In this document: piece after piece, positions 15,937-24,931 of the stretch
Layout: each line of letters starts with the position of its first letter
Position numbering within the stretch: position 1 is the first letter of the stretch
Assembly (NCBI GenBank): GCA_964252015.1
Contig: CAXULW010000003.1
Location: 1-64,000, forward strand
Direction of reading: 5' to 3'
DNA: 64,000 nucleotides
Origin: CAXSBR01 sp964252015
Lineage (GTDB): Bacteria; Actinomycetota; Actinomycetes; Mycobacteriales; Jatrophihabitantaceae
Program-made: the position numbers and the translations under genes
The notes under the pieces: generated by a model
Told to the model about the DNA's origin: nothing
The model's database searches: none
Seen by the model: only the letters and a program-made list of their open reading frames with translations

Positions 15937-17640
15937 ATGCCCGAATTGGAAAACGCACGGTCTGCCGTGCCCCGGGCCAACCATCTGACCGCAACGCCAG
16001 CCGACGACCTGTCGTGGCGGCCCATGCAGCGGTCGGTCCGATTCGCCGTGACGGTCGCTCTTGGCCTCACCGTGTTTTACATGCTGTTTCTGCTCAACCC
16101 GGCCTACCGCGGCAACCTGTGGGTGTGGCTGGTCGTGGTCATCGCTGAAGGCTTGGTTGTATTTCAGGCCCTGACGACGTGGTGGACGATCCTCGCCCAC
16201 GAGCCGTCGCCGGACGCCCTTGAGGTGTACGCCTGGCGGCGCAAAATGGCGGCCGGTGAGCTCGTTCCCACCGTGGACGTCTTCATCACGGTCTACGGCG
16301 AGCCGCTGGACATCGTTCTCGGAACCATCCGCGCCGCACGAGACATGCAACTCGAGCACAGCGTCTGGGTGCTCGACGACGGTGATAGCGACGACCTGCG
16401 CGCCGCCGCCGCCCACGAAGGCGTGCAATACCTGCGCCGCGAGGTGCATGACCACGCCAAGGCCGGCAACGTGAATGCCGGTTTCTTCCGCACCTCCGGC
16501 GAGTTCATGGTCATCCTGGACGCTGATCACGTACCTAGCCCCGACTTCCTGCTGCGCGCCCTGCCGCACATGCAGGACCCGCTGGTCGCTTTCGTCCAGA
16601 CGCCGCAGGCCTTTCCGGCTGCGCGCGGCCTGGTTGCCGTGGGTACCAGCGAAGCGCAGCGCATCTTCTACGAGTTGATCATGCCCGGCAAGAACCACTT
16701 CAACGCGGTGTTCTGCGTGGGGACGAACGTCATCTTCCGCCGGGCCGCGTTGCTGGAGATCGGCGGCATGCACACGGCCAGCAACAGTGAGGACATCTGG
16801 ACCTCACTCGAGTTACACCGGCGCGGCTGGCGTTCGGTGTTCGTGCCGGAGACCCTGGCCCGTGGCCTGGCGCCGGACAACCTACTGAGCTATTTCAAGC
16901 AACAGTTCCGCTGGTCTTACGGTGGTTTCGAAGTCTTGCTGCGCGGTGGCTTGTTCCGCCGCAGGGGTCTCACCTTGGACCAACGCGCGCAGTACCTGCT
17001 CACCGGCCTGCATTACGTGCTGTCGCTGTCTGCCCTGGCTTTCATGGGGATTCCGTCGCTGTACCTGCTGTTCGGGCTGAGCCCGATCAAGGCCGACCTG
17101 TCCAGCTGGCTAACCCACTACGCGCCGTTCTACGTCATCATCGTGCTCGTCACGGTCATTCAGACGGGCGGCTTCAAGTTGTCGTCGATGATCGTCAGCA
17201 TTGGCGCCGCTCCGGTCCATCTACGGGCTTTCGTGATGGCGCTGTTCGGGCGCAAGGCCCGATGGAGCGTGACCAACGCTGGAACCGGCGGGCTACCCGG
17301 CGTCGGCCTGGTGCTCCCGCACGTCGCGTTGCTCCTGCTCAACCTGGTGGCCATCGCGGTCGGCATACGGGGCCTCGAGTACCGCACGACGAACCTCCCG
17401 GCGTCAATGTTCGCGATCGTGTGGGCGTCGCTCTACGTCGCTCTGCTGGCCCGGGTGATCGCCGAAGCGGTGAGCGAGCCACGCAACATCAAGGCCCGCC
17501 TGGAACGCCGCAAGACCGGAGCCCGGCTCGCGCGGGCGCTCCCGTGGCCCGAACGAGTGCACGACCTCGATGACTCCGTTGACCTGGCCGTAGAACGAGG
17601 CAAGCACGTCGTCGCCCGCCTACAGCCCACCGAGAGCTGA
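15937..17640 (+). CDS. Family 2 glycosyltransferase, cellulose/beta-glucan synthase-like
   Basis: The 567-residue membrane synthase has two N-terminal helices (about 35-80). The processive GT2 domain shows VLDDGDSDDL, DADH (DxD), NSEDIWTSLELHRRGW (the TED-like catalytic Asp site) and QQFRWSYGG (QxxRW). Four to five C-terminal helices follow. This is the D,D,D,QxxRW architecture of BcsA and BgsA enzymes that polymerise UDP-glucose and extrude the chain. No PilZ domain follows, so c-di-GMP control is not evident. ATG 15937 is supported by GAGGGGGA. Downstream are a membrane-fusion protein and a GH16 glucanase, suggesting beta-glucan export. Confidence 0.88.
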   Translation: MPELENARSAVPRANHLTATPADDLSWRPMQRSVRFAVTVALGLTVFYMLFLLNPAYRGNLWVWLVVVIAEGLVVFQALTTWWTILAHEPSPDALEVYAWRRKMAAGELVPTVDVFITVYGEPLDIVLGTIRAARDMQLEHSVWVLDDGDSDDLRAAAAHEGVQYLRREVHDHAKAGNVNAGFFRTSGEFMVILDADHVPSPDFLLRALPHMQDPLVAFVQTPQAFPAARGLVAVGTSEAQRIFYELIMPGKNHFNAVFCVGTNVIFRRAALLEIGGMHTASNSEDIWTSLELHRRGWRSVFVPETLARGLAPDNLLSYFKQQFRWSYGGFEVLLRGGLFRRRGLTLDQRAQYLLTGLHYVLSLSALAFMGIPSLYLLFGLSPIKADLSSWLTHYAPFYVIIVLVTVIQTGGFKLSSMIVSIGAAPVHLRAFVMALFGRKARWSVTNAGTGGLPGVGLVLPHVALLLLNLVAIAVGIRGLEYRTTNLPASMFAIVWASLYVALLARVIAEAVSEPRNIKARLERRKTGARLARALPWPERVHDLDDSVDLAVERGKHVVARLQPTES

Positions 17641-17650
17641 AGGAATAGTC

Positions 17651-18442
17651 ATGACGCAGATTCAAGATAGGGAAATCACGACCCAGATCGATGATGGAGA
17701 ACCTGGTTCGGCCACCGTCAAGGTCACGCCGCCCGTTAAGCCAGCGGCCCCGGCGGGTGGCAGCCGGATCAAGAAGTGGCGCAACCGCTTGGTCGTCTTG
17801 CTCATGGTCGTCCTGGCCGGCCTCGCCGGCACGGCCGTCATCCGCTCGCAGGCGAGCAAGGCCTCACAGCTCAAGCTCGGCGCGCTGATGCTCACCTCGC
17901 AGCCCATTCCGGTCGAGACGTCCCTGCCCGGCCTGGTCACGTCCGTCTACGTCAAGGCGGGCCAGCGGGTCGTCACCGGACAGCGCCTCGGTGCGATCCG
18001 GGTGACTACCACCAACTCGACCGGCCACGCGGTACTGAGCCAGCGTGTGCTCACCGCGCCCCGGTCCGGCGTCGTCGTCGATGACCCGCTGACCATTGGC
18101 AGCACCCTCTTGCCGGGCACCGGGTTCGTCACGCTGTACGACCCGGCTGACCTTACGCTGGTGACGCAGGTTCCGCTGAGCTACCTGCACGAGGTCGCTC
18201 CCGGCATGGTCGCCACGCTGACCGCGAGTGGAGTGCCGGGCTCGATCCGTGCGGTCCTGCAACGCGCGGTGCCCCGAATCGGAACCAATCAAGCCGACGT
18301 CAGTGCGGACCACCTCGAGTTGGTGTTCGTGGCCCAGAAGGCGAGCGACGTCGCCCGCCTCATTCCCGGACTGCAGTTCACCGGAACAATCGACACCAAC
18401 ACCGGCGGCAAGGGAACCAAGCCCGTGGTGTTCGTCAGCTGA
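17651..18442 (+). CDS. HlyD-like membrane-fusion protein of the glucan synthase operon
   Basis: The 263-residue protein has an N-terminal cytoplasmic segment, one transmembrane helix at about 48-66 (RLVVLLMVVLAGLAGTAVI), and an extracytoplasmic biotinyl/lipoyl-like barrel. The barrel contains VETSLPGLVTSVYVKAGQRV and LTAPRSGVVVDDPLTIGSTL. This is the HlyD/Alg44/BgsB pattern, shortened to lack the long coiled coil as expected without an outer membrane. It follows the GT2 gene by 10 bp. It overlaps the GH16 gene by one base (TGATG), so translation is probably coupled. Confidence 0.85.
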   Translation: MTQIQDREITTQIDDGEPGSATVKVTPPVKPAAPAGGSRIKKWRNRLVVLLMVVLAGLAGTAVIRSQASKASQLKLGALMLTSQPIPVETSLPGLVTSVYVKAGQRVVTGQRLGAIRVTTTNSTGHAVLSQRVLTAPRSGVVVDDPLTIGSTLLPGTGFVTLYDPADLTLVTQVPLSYLHEVAPGMVATLTASGVPGSIRAVLQRAVPRIGTNQADVSADHLELVFVAQKASDVARLIPGLQFTGTIDTNTGGKGTKPVVFVS

Positions 18443-19413
18443 TGTCCACCTCACGAACAACTGACGTAGACACAGCCGATTCGTCGACCACCGACCTCTG
18501 GACGACCGATCCGGGGTCGGGCCGAAGATCCCGACGACACCCATACCAATGGATCATCGCCGTTCTCGCCGTCGTGATCCTGATGATCGGCGCCGCCGTC
18601 GCCTATCGGAAGAGCTCGTCCGCACCAGCCTGGACCACGACGTGGAGCGACGACTTCTCCGGGTCCGGCGGGACGGCGCCGTCGAGCACGAACTGGAAGA
18701 CCAGCCTCGGAACCAGCTATCCGGGCGGCGCCGCGCAATGGGGTACCGGGGAAACCGAGACCTACACCGACAGCCGCAACAACCTGGCCTTGGACGGCGA
18801 CGGTCACCTGAAGATCACGGCCATCCGCGATAGTGCCGGGGCCTGGACCTCGGCGCGGATCGAGACCCAGCAGACCGGTTTCCAGGCCGCGCCCGGCCAC
18901 GTGTTGCGAGTCGAGGCTCGTATCCAGACGCCCGGTAGCGGCGCCGGTTACTGGCCAGCGTTCTGGATGCTGGGCGCGCCGTTCCGCGGCGTCTACACCA
19001 ACTGGCCGGGTGTCGGCGAGATCGACATCATGGAGAACGCCGGCGGCCGAGCGGACACCGTCAACGGAACGTTGCACTGTGGTGTGGCTCCGGGCGGTCC
19101 CTGCAACGAGAACAACGGCATCGGCGGCAAGCACACCGGCACCAGCCCGTTCTCCGCGGGCTTCCACACGTTCGCCGTGGAGTGGGACCGGACTCGTCCG
19201 GTCGAGGAGATCCGGTGGTACGTGGACGGGCAAAACTACTTCACCGTCCGCTCCAGCCAGGTTGACGCCACGACCTGGGCCAACGCGACGCATCACGGGT
19301 TCTTCATCTTGTTGGACCTGGCCGTCGGCGGGAGTTTTCCCGGTCCGACCGATGCCGCGACGAAGCCGAGCGGGTCGATGCTGGTCGACTACGTCAAGGT
19401 TTCTGCCAAGTGA
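18442..19413 (+). CDS. Membrane-anchored GH16 beta-glucanase
   Basis: The 323-residue protein has a cytoplasmic N-terminus of about 35 residues and one transmembrane helix (WIIAVLAVVILMIGAAVAY). An extracellular GH16 jelly-roll domain runs from about 65 to the end. The retaining catalytic motif is intact in GEIDIMENAG (ExDxxE). GH16 enzymes cleave beta-1,3 or mixed beta-1,3/1,4-glucans or transglycosylate them. It is the third gene of the GT2-MFP-GH16 operon, with its start sharing a base with the previous stop. It may trim or release the polymer made by the GT2. Confidence 0.92.
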   Translation: MSTSRTTDVDTADSSTTDLWTTDPGSGRRSRRHPYQWIIAVLAVVILMIGAAVAYRKSSSAPAWTTTWSDDFSGSGGTAPSSTNWKTSLGTSYPGGAAQWGTGETETYTDSRNNLALDGDGHLKITAIRDSAGAWTSARIETQQTGFQAAPGHVLRVEARIQTPGSGAGYWPAFWMLGAPFRGVYTNWPGVGEIDIMENAGGRADTVNGTLHCGVAPGGPCNENNGIGGKHTGTSPFSAGFHTFAVEWDRTRPVEEIRWYVDGQNYFTVRSSQVDATTWANATHHGFFILLDLAVGGSFPGPTDAATKPSGSMLVDYVKVSAK

Positions 19414-19427
19414 TCTTCATCAAATGA

Positions 19428-19447
19428 CGTCGCGGATGTACGCGACG
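19428..19447. terminator. Hairpin between convergent GH16 genes
   Basis: CGTCGCG and CGCGACG form a 7-bp stem with a 6-nt loop, in the 59-bp gap between the two convergent GH16 genes. It has no T-run, so it would act as a bidirectional U-less terminator at best. Confidence 0.45.
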
Positions 19448-19472
19448 GTGAACGCCGGGCACATCCGCCTGG

Positions 19473-21062
19473 TCACGTGGTGAACCGGAGCCAGTTGAGG
19501 TTGACGAAGTTGGACGCCGAACCGCTGACGAACCGCAGATACACGGTGTGCACACCGCTCGTCGGCTTCATGTTGGCCGAAACCGTGCGCCAGCCCTGCC
19601 ACGACCCGGTGTTGCCTATCTCAAAGCTGGCGATACTGGGCGCGGAGAGATAGTCCAAGTGAACCTCGACGATGCCGCTGACGCCCGCACCTGCGCCTGA
19701 CGCGGCCCGAGCCACGAATTGCGTGGCGGACGCCGCTCCGAAGTCGACATTCCGGTAGGCCAGCCAGTCGCCGTTGCCGATCCACCCCACGTTGGTGCCC
19801 CCACCGGCGTCCGTCGTGGGCTGCACCGCAGTGCCTGACTGCGTGGTGCGCGCCTCGGCTTGGATGACCGCGCCGGGCGCCAGGGGTGCAGTCGTAGTCG
19901 GCGCAGTAGTCGTCGACGCGGGCGTAGTCGGCGCAGTAGTCGTCGTCGCGGGTGTAGTCGGCGCAGTAGTCGTCGTCGCGGGCGCAGTCGGCGTCGTCGC
20001 GGGCGCAGTCGGCGTCGGCGCGGGTGTAGTCGTCGTCGCGGGTGTAGTCGTGGGTGCCGACGTTGTCGTGGGTGCGGTGGTCGGGGGCGCACCGGTCGGA
20101 GTCGTCTGAGCGACCGCAAGGTAGTCGACGCTCATACCCACGCCGGACGTCGGCGCCGCGGCCATGCTGTCGCAGCCGCACACCTTGTTCGGGTAGGAGC
20201 CGCCGATGGCCACATTGAGAATGACGAAGAAGCCGTGGTGTACGGCCGCGGCCCAGATGTCCGGGCCGACCTGGTCCTGATTCACCACGTACTGGGCCAC
20301 ACCGTCGGTGTAGAACCGCAACTGCTCGTCCGCCGCATTGGTGCGGTCGAGGATGACGGAATAAGTGTGGAACGAGGTCTGGCATCCGGAACAGTCGATG
20401 AGCCCGCTACTGATTCCATCGGGTTCGTTGCACGGCGGCTGTCCCCACACCCCGCAGTGGAATGTGTGCGAGACCTGCGAACCGGCGTTGACGTCCTCCA
20501 TCACGTCCAATTCCCCGGTCGCCGGCCAGCCGGTCGCGCCATTTCCGCGGGCGCCTGCGCCGAGGGCCCAGAAGGCCGGCCAATAGCCGACCCCGCTGAC
20601 CGGATTCGGTTGTTGGATCGACGCGGTGATCTCCAACTGACCACCGATGGGGGCGGCAAAGTCGGTGCGTTGTGTTTCGACGCGTCCGGACGTCCATTGT
20701 CCGGTGACGCTGCGAATCGGCTTGATCACCAGGTGACCGGAGCCATCCTGGTAGACGTTCGAGGTCGAATTGGTGGCGGTCTCCACCTCGCCGGTTCCCC
20801 ACTGGGCCGCGCCCCCGGGATAACTCGTGCCGATGTCGTACAACCAGTTGCTGTCGAGGGGGGACTTGGCCGGACCAGAGAAGTCGTCACGGAATACGGG
20901 CGTCCAGGCCGACTGGGCCGGCTGGGCAGCGGCATCCGCGGCCCGCGCCTGGCTCAATCCCCCGCCGCGCCCGACCACGGCCGTGGTCGCGGCCAGTCCC
21001 GTGATGGCACCCGCCACGATCAGGGTTCGGATCAACCGAGACGATAGATGGCGTGATGCCAT
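19473..21062 (-). CDS. Secreted GH16 beta-glucanase with C-terminal CBM6-like module
   Basis: The 529-residue protein has a signal peptide (about 1-42, hydrophobic core TLIVAGAITGLAATTAVVG, Ala-x-Ala exit). A GH16 domain occupies about 50-315, with the catalytic motif GELDVMEDV. A Thr/Pro/Ala linker follows at about 320-395. A carbohydrate-binding module of the CBM6/35 jelly-roll type follows (IQAEARTTQSGTAVQ, VGWIGNGDWLAYRNVDFG, VYLRFVSG). It degrades or remodels beta-glucan outside the cell. It is convergent to the anchored GH16, with which it shares SYPGGAAQWGTGE-like sequence, so the two probably arose by duplication. Confidence 0.93.
   Translation of the reverse strand: MASRHLSSRLIRTLIVAGAITGLAATTAVVGRGGGLSQARAADAAAQPAQSAWTPVFRDDFSGPAKSPLDSNWLYDIGTSYPGGAAQWGTGEVETATNSTSNVYQDGSGHLVIKPIRSVTGQWTSGRVETQRTDFAAPIGGQLEITASIQQPNPVSGVGYWPAFWALGAGARGNGATGWPATGELDVMEDVNAGSQVSHTFHCGVWGQPPCNEPDGISSGLIDCSGCQTSFHTYSVILDRTNAADEQLRFYTDGVAQYVVNQDQVGPDIWAAAVHHGFFVILNVAIGGSYPNKVCGCDSMAAAPTSGVGMSVDYLAVAQTTPTGAPPTTAPTTTSAPTTTPATTTTPAPTPTAPATTPTAPATTTTAPTTPATTTTAPTTPASTTTAPTTTAPLAPGAVIQAEARTTQSGTAVQPTTDAGGGTNVGWIGNGDWLAYRNVDFGAASATQFVARAASGAGAGVSGIVEVHLDYLSAPSIASFEIGNTGSWQGWRTVSANMKPTSGVHTVYLRFVSGSASNFVNLNWLRFTT
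19890..20100 (-). repeat. Tandem coding repeats of the Thr/Pro/Ala linker
   Basis: About seven imperfect 24-30-bp units (core GTAGTCGTCGTCGCGGG on the plus strand) encode TTTAPTTPATTT-like sequence between the GH16 and CBM6 modules. The near-identity of neighbouring units suggests slippage and possible length variation between strains. Confidence 0.8.
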
Positions 21063-21503
21063 GTTTACCTCCGGGATATCGGTTTCGCCGAAACCGTGAC
21101 ACTCCCCGGAACATGCCTATTCGCGACTTACGCTAGCGCGTTCGGCTTCGCCACTAACCATATGGATGATCGTCTATGCCGGATGCAGTCACAACTCGGA
21201 AACCCTCCGCGTCCCGCGCACGACACAGTCGGCAAACGGCCCCGTGGTCGTCCGGCGGCCTCGGCGTCACGCAGATACGGCTGAAACTGCAGGAGTGAGC
21301 GTCCACACGATGGAACCGGCGACCTGGACCAGCTCGGCCCGTCCCGGCCGTCCGACGGGTGATTCTGGCTGGCCCATCGCGCACTCATAATGTGAGGTTG
21401 GAACGGGTACCCGTACGGCGGGCAACAGAGGAGCCGGTTTTGACGTTCGCGACACGACCCCGCGGCCGAAGCCTCGCGGGTTTTGTCGGTACCGCCACGC
21501 ACA
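21063..21503 (+). other. 440-bp intergenic region with a hairpin ahead of the DUF2786 gene
   Basis: No gene is recognised here. It should hold the promoters of the divergent GH16-CBM6 and DUF2786 genes. A strong intrinsic-terminator-like hairpin lies at about 21460-21485: CCCGCG and CGCGGG with an inner GGC/GCC, then TTTTG. It is oriented on the plus strand just 20 bp before the DUF2786 start. It may be an attenuator or the terminator of a lost upstream gene. Confidence 0.55.
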
Positions 21504-22838
21504 ATGCGCGACATGGGACAGAACAACCGGCAACGACGAGCAGCCAAGCACCGCCATAAGGCCCGCAACGGGCACCGTCACACCACCTGGCAGCAGAGCC
21601 CCGCGGCGGAGTCCGTCGATGACGAGGGCGTCGCCACCGCTGCCGCCTCGATGCTGCTCGGCCAGTTACTGCGCCAGCTCGCTCCTGGCGGTGCCCCGAG
21701 CCTCGCTCTGCAGGAATTCCGGCGCTGTGCGCAACGGCACCAACAAGCAGCGATCGACGAGAAGTTCACCTCCTGCGTGGATCGCTTGATCGAGGGCGGC
21801 TGGACGCCGCTCGACCTGTACGAAGTCATCCGCCGCAAGACCACCAGCTCGGCCATCGCGCACCTGCTCGATGTTGTGGGGGTCGCTACCGCGCGGCATC
21901 CGGTGTCGCTGGTGCATCCGCAGTGGCAGGCCCAGCTCGACGGCTTGGGCGCGGTGGCGCCGCGAACACCCGGCGTGTCACCTGCCTGGAGTTGGGGTCA
22001 CGCATCCGGTCTGGATTGGCCGTCGGCCCTCGAGCAGCTTCAGTCGGTGCTCGTCGTCGCCTGCGCGCTGCCGACCCTGGAGCGGGTCCTGCCGGCGCCA
22101 GGGAGCCGCCCCGAAATCGAGTACGACGTGGGTGGCATCGATGCCCGGGTGCTGCGTCGGGTGCGTGGACTGCTGGCCAAGGCCGAGTCCAGCGAGCACG
22201 TCGAGGAGGCCGAGGCGTTGACCGCCAAGGCCCAGGAGCTGATGACGCGCTACTCGATCGAGCGCGCGGTGGCCGAGTCGGCCGAGACGACCACGCGGGC
22301 GCCGTCGTGTCGCCGGCTGTGGCCCGACAGCCCGTACGTCGACGCCAAGGCATTGTTGATCCTGGTGGTCGCCGAGGCGAACAATTGCCGAGCCGTCCAG
22401 ACATCGTCTTGGGGATTTGTCACCATCGTCGGTCACGCCCCCGACCTGAACGTCGTCGAATTGCTGACCACGTCCTTGCTGGTGCAAGGAACCCGCGCCA
22501 TGACCAAGGCCGGACCGCAGGTCACCCGCTCCGGTATCTCGCGGACCCGATCCTTCCGCCAGTCCTTCCTGGTCGCCTACGCCGGGCGGATCGGTGAGCG
22601 CCTGCGCGAGTCCGCGCACGTCACCGAGACGACCTTCGACACGTATCACGGCGGCGCTCTCGTCCCCGTTCTGGCGGCGCGCCACGAAGCAGTACGCGAC
22701 AAGGTGACGGCCCTGTTCCCCGACCTGATCGAGCGGCGGATAGCCGCGTCTCACGCCGACGGCTGGCGCGCCGGGCGCGCCGCCGCTGATCGTGCGCAAT
22801 TCGACGTCCGGGACTCGTTGACGTCTCGCGCGAGTTGA
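21504..22838 (+). CDS. DUF2786 domain protein
   Basis: The protein has about 444 residues and a very basic N-terminus (QNNRQRRAAKHRHKARNGHR). A central DUF2786 helical motif lies around 210-245 (VRGLLAKAESSEHVEEAEAL, TAKAQELMTRYSI). A C-terminal half typical of the DUF2786/DUF7168 family follows. The role is unknown; the basic start suggests nucleic-acid contact. ATGs at 21504 and 21513 are both possible starts, with no clear Shine-Dalgarno for either. No operon partner is visible: the next genes are on the other strand. Confidence 0.75.
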   Translation: MRDMGQNNRQRRAAKHRHKARNGHRHTTWQQSPAAESVDDEGVATAAASMLLGQLLRQLAPGGAPSLALQEFRRCAQRHQQAAIDEKFTSCVDRLIEGGWTPLDLYEVIRRKTTSSAIAHLLDVVGVATARHPVSLVHPQWQAQLDGLGAVAPRTPGVSPAWSWGHASGLDWPSALEQLQSVLVVACALPTLERVLPAPGSRPEIEYDVGGIDARVLRRVRGLLAKAESSEHVEEAEALTAKAQELMTRYSIERAVAESAETTTRAPSCRRLWPDSPYVDAKALLILVVAEANNCRAVQTSSWGFVTIVGHAPDLNVVELLTTSLLVQGTRAMTKAGPQVTRSGISRTRSFRQSFLVAYAGRIGERLRESAHVTETTFDTYHGGALVPVLAARHEAVRDKVTALFPDLIERRIAASHADGWRAGRAAADRAQFDVRDSLTSRAS

Positions 22839-22867
22839 ACGACATGCTCTCTCGACGGGCCGGACCG

Positions 22868-23950
22868 TCAGGCCGGCGAGGTCTGCCTACGTGGCTGCGC
22901 CGGGCCCGGCCACCTACGGACCCGGTTCCACCACAGCGACAGCCCGACTGCGAGGGCGACCAGCAGGCCGCCGATCCCGGCGAAGGTATCCGCCACATCG
23001 ATGCGTTTGTGGGCCACGGTGATGGTGCTCGGTAACTTCTTTAACGCGCTCTGCAACTGCCCGGCGTCGACCGCGCGGTAGTAGTGACCGCCCGTGGTGT
23101 CGGCCACCTGGCGCAGGGCGTTCTCGTCGATGATCAGCGGGTTGCGCCCGCCGCCACCACCGAAGCCGAAGCCTCCCCCGCCGCCGAAGCCGCCGGCGAC
23201 CTGCGACCGGTTGCAGGCCATCGGCGACGGCGTGGTGGTGCCGAAGCCGATCGTGTACACCCGCACCCGGCGAGCTGCGGCCTGCTCGGCCGCGGTCTTG
23301 GGGTCGACGCCCTGGGTGTTGGCCCCATCGGTGAGGACGACGATGGTGGCGGCCGCATACCCCGATCCGGTGCTCGCGGCGACCTTCGCGCCGGTCGGGG
23401 CCACCGACGGATCGAACTCGGCGATGGCGTCGATCGAGGTCAGGATGGCCTGGCCGATGGCGGTTCCACGCGACGTCTGCAGGGTCTTCATCGCGGCCAG
23501 CAGCTTGTCGGTGTCGGTGGTGGGCGGCACCAGTTCCGCCGCAGACCCCGCGAACGCAACCAGGCCTATTCGCGACCCGCGCACCTGCGCCTTGATGAAG
23601 TCCGTGGCGGCTTTCTGAGCGGCCACCAGCCGGTTCGGTGACACGTCGGTCGAACACATCGATCCGGAGACGTCCAGGGCCAGCATGATCGTGGTCGCGT
23701 TGGACGCCACCGCGACGTTTCGTTTCGGACGGGCGGCACCCAGGCCGAGCACGACGAGGCCGAGCACGAGCAGGGCGGCCGGGACGCGGCGGCGCCACAG
23801 TGTCCGCCCCGGTAGGGCGTTGCGCACCAGCACGACCGACGTCACCCGTACGGCCGCGCGGCGTCGTCGTCGCCGTGACCACCACGCGATCCCGAGGACG
23901 AGGGGAATCACCGCCAGCGTCAGCAATGCCCACGGCCACCCGAACGACAT
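22868..23950 (-). CDS. VWA domain membrane protein (BatA-like)
   Basis: The 360-residue protein has hydrophobic segments at about 5-20 and 55-75. A von Willebrand factor A domain with an intact MIDAS DxSxS (LALDVSGSM) lies at about 88-290. A C-terminal transmembrane helix lies near 325-345. An unusual glycine/phenylalanine run (VAGGFGGGGGFGFGGGGGR) interrupts the end of the VWA domain. It is the last gene of the protease-moxR-DUF58-vwa-vwa operon. Its start shares a base with the stop of the preceding vwa gene. Such complexes are thought to act as MoxR-assisted metal or protein maturation machinery. Confidence 0.88.
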   Translation of the reverse strand: MSFGWPWALLTLAVIPLVLGIAWWSRRRRRRAAVRVTSVVLVRNALPGRTLWRRRVPAALLVLGLVVLGLGAARPKRNVAVASNATTIMLALDVSGSMCSTDVSPNRLVAAQKAATDFIKAQVRGSRIGLVAFAGSAAELVPPTTDTDKLLAAMKTLQTSRGTAIGQAILTSIDAIAEFDPSVAPTGAKVAASTGSGYAAATIVVLTDGANTQGVDPKTAAEQAAARRVRVYTIGFGTTTPSPMACNRSQVAGGFGGGGGFGFGGGGGRNPLIIDENALRQVADTTGGHYYRAVDAGQLQSALKKLPSTITVAHKRIDVADTFAGIGGLLVALAVGLSLWWNRVRRWPGPAQPRRQTSPA

Positions 23951-24909
23951 CAGACGATCCTTCCGGTACGCAGGACGGTGAGGATCGCTCCACCAGCGAG
24001 CAGGGCGATCGCGAACGCGGTGAACGCCCCGGCCAGGGGCAGGTTCTCGTGATGGGTCGTCAACCGCAGGTTGACGGTCGAGGCGATCCCGTCCAGCTCG
24101 GACGCATCGGACGCGGGGTGGTAAGTGCCGCCGCTCGTCTTGGCCACACTGGTGAGGGTGTCCGCGTCCAGCGCGGTCTGGATCCGGTAGCCGTCGACCT
24201 CGACCGCTGTCCCGCCGGCGGTACCGACCCCCACGGTCTCGATGTGAACGCCGGCCGTTTGCGCCGCGGTGGCCGCTGCCGCGGTGGCGGTGCCGTCGCC
24301 CTCATCCCCGCCGTCGGAGAACAGCACGATCGTCGCCGATCCCCAGTAGCCGATGCTGGGGACGGCGCCGCCCTGACCGATCGACACCGGCTTTCCGGTG
24401 ATGGCTGACAAGGAGGTCAGGATCGCCGACGCCAGGGAGGTGCCGCCAGCTACCTCGAGACGCTGGATCGCGGCGGTGGCCTCGGTGTGGTCGGCGCTGG
24501 GTTGGTTGGTGGTGAGCGCTCCGGTCTGGAAGGCGACCACGCCGATGTCGACGCTGCTCGGTTGGGCCTCGGCAAACGCGATCGCGGCCTTCTTCGCCGC
24601 GGCCAGCCGGCTCGGGGCCACGTCGGTGGCGGACATGCTGTTCGACACGTCCATCGCGATGACGACGGTGCCCGCGGCCCGCGACACCGGCACCGACGCG
24701 GCCGGACCGGCTACCGCCACCGCGAGGATGGCTACGCCGGCGATGCTCAACCACGGCCCGAGCGGACCGCGGCGTTGGCTGGTGCCGGCCACGATCCCGG
24801 CGGCGGCCAGCGCGGCTCGGCGACGGCGGGACGTGAGCATGAGACCGGCGACCAGCGCGGCCACGATCAGCGCGCCGAGCACCAGCCGCCACGGCGACGA
24901 GATGCTCAT
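23950..24909 (-). CDS. VWA domain membrane protein (BatB-like)
   Basis: The 319-residue protein has two N-terminal hydrophobic helices (VLGALIVAALVAGLML and WLSIAGVAILAVAVAG). A VWA domain with MIDAS motif IAMDVSNSMS follows, then a C-terminal helix (FAIALLAGGAILTVL). ATG 24909, preceded by GAGGGGG, is chosen; the frame runs further upstream only as antisense. It is paralogous to the following vwa gene and translationally coupled to it (TGATG). It is likely a partner of the MoxR ATPase. Confidence 0.88.
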   Translation of the reverse strand: MSISSPWRLVLGALIVAALVAGLMLTSRRRRAALAAAGIVAGTSQRRGPLGPWLSIAGVAILAVAVAGPAASVPVSRAAGTVVIAMDVSNSMSATDVAPSRLAAAKKAAIAFAEAQPSSVDIGVVAFQTGALTTNQPSADHTEATAAIQRLEVAGGTSLASAILTSLSAITGKPVSIGQGGAVPSIGYWGSATIVLFSDGGDEGDGTATAAAATAAQTAGVHIETVGVGTAGGTAVEVDGYRIQTALDADTLTSVAKTSGGTYHPASDASELDGIASTVNLRLTTHHENLPLAGAFTAFAIALLAGGAILTVLRTGRIV

Positions 24910-24931
24910 GTCCCCCTCACCGATGCGCCCG

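Noticed and set aside
19890..20100. CRISPR-like repeats
   Set aside because: The units are in-frame, differ slightly and lack spacers; they encode the linker of the GH16-CBM6 protein.
21378..21425. tRNA-Met-like anticodon arm (CTCATAA loop) followed by a GC-rich 3' part
   Set aside because: No D-arm, no GTTCGA T-loop and no CCA-like end; only the anticodon arm resembles a tRNA, so it is treated as chance similarity.
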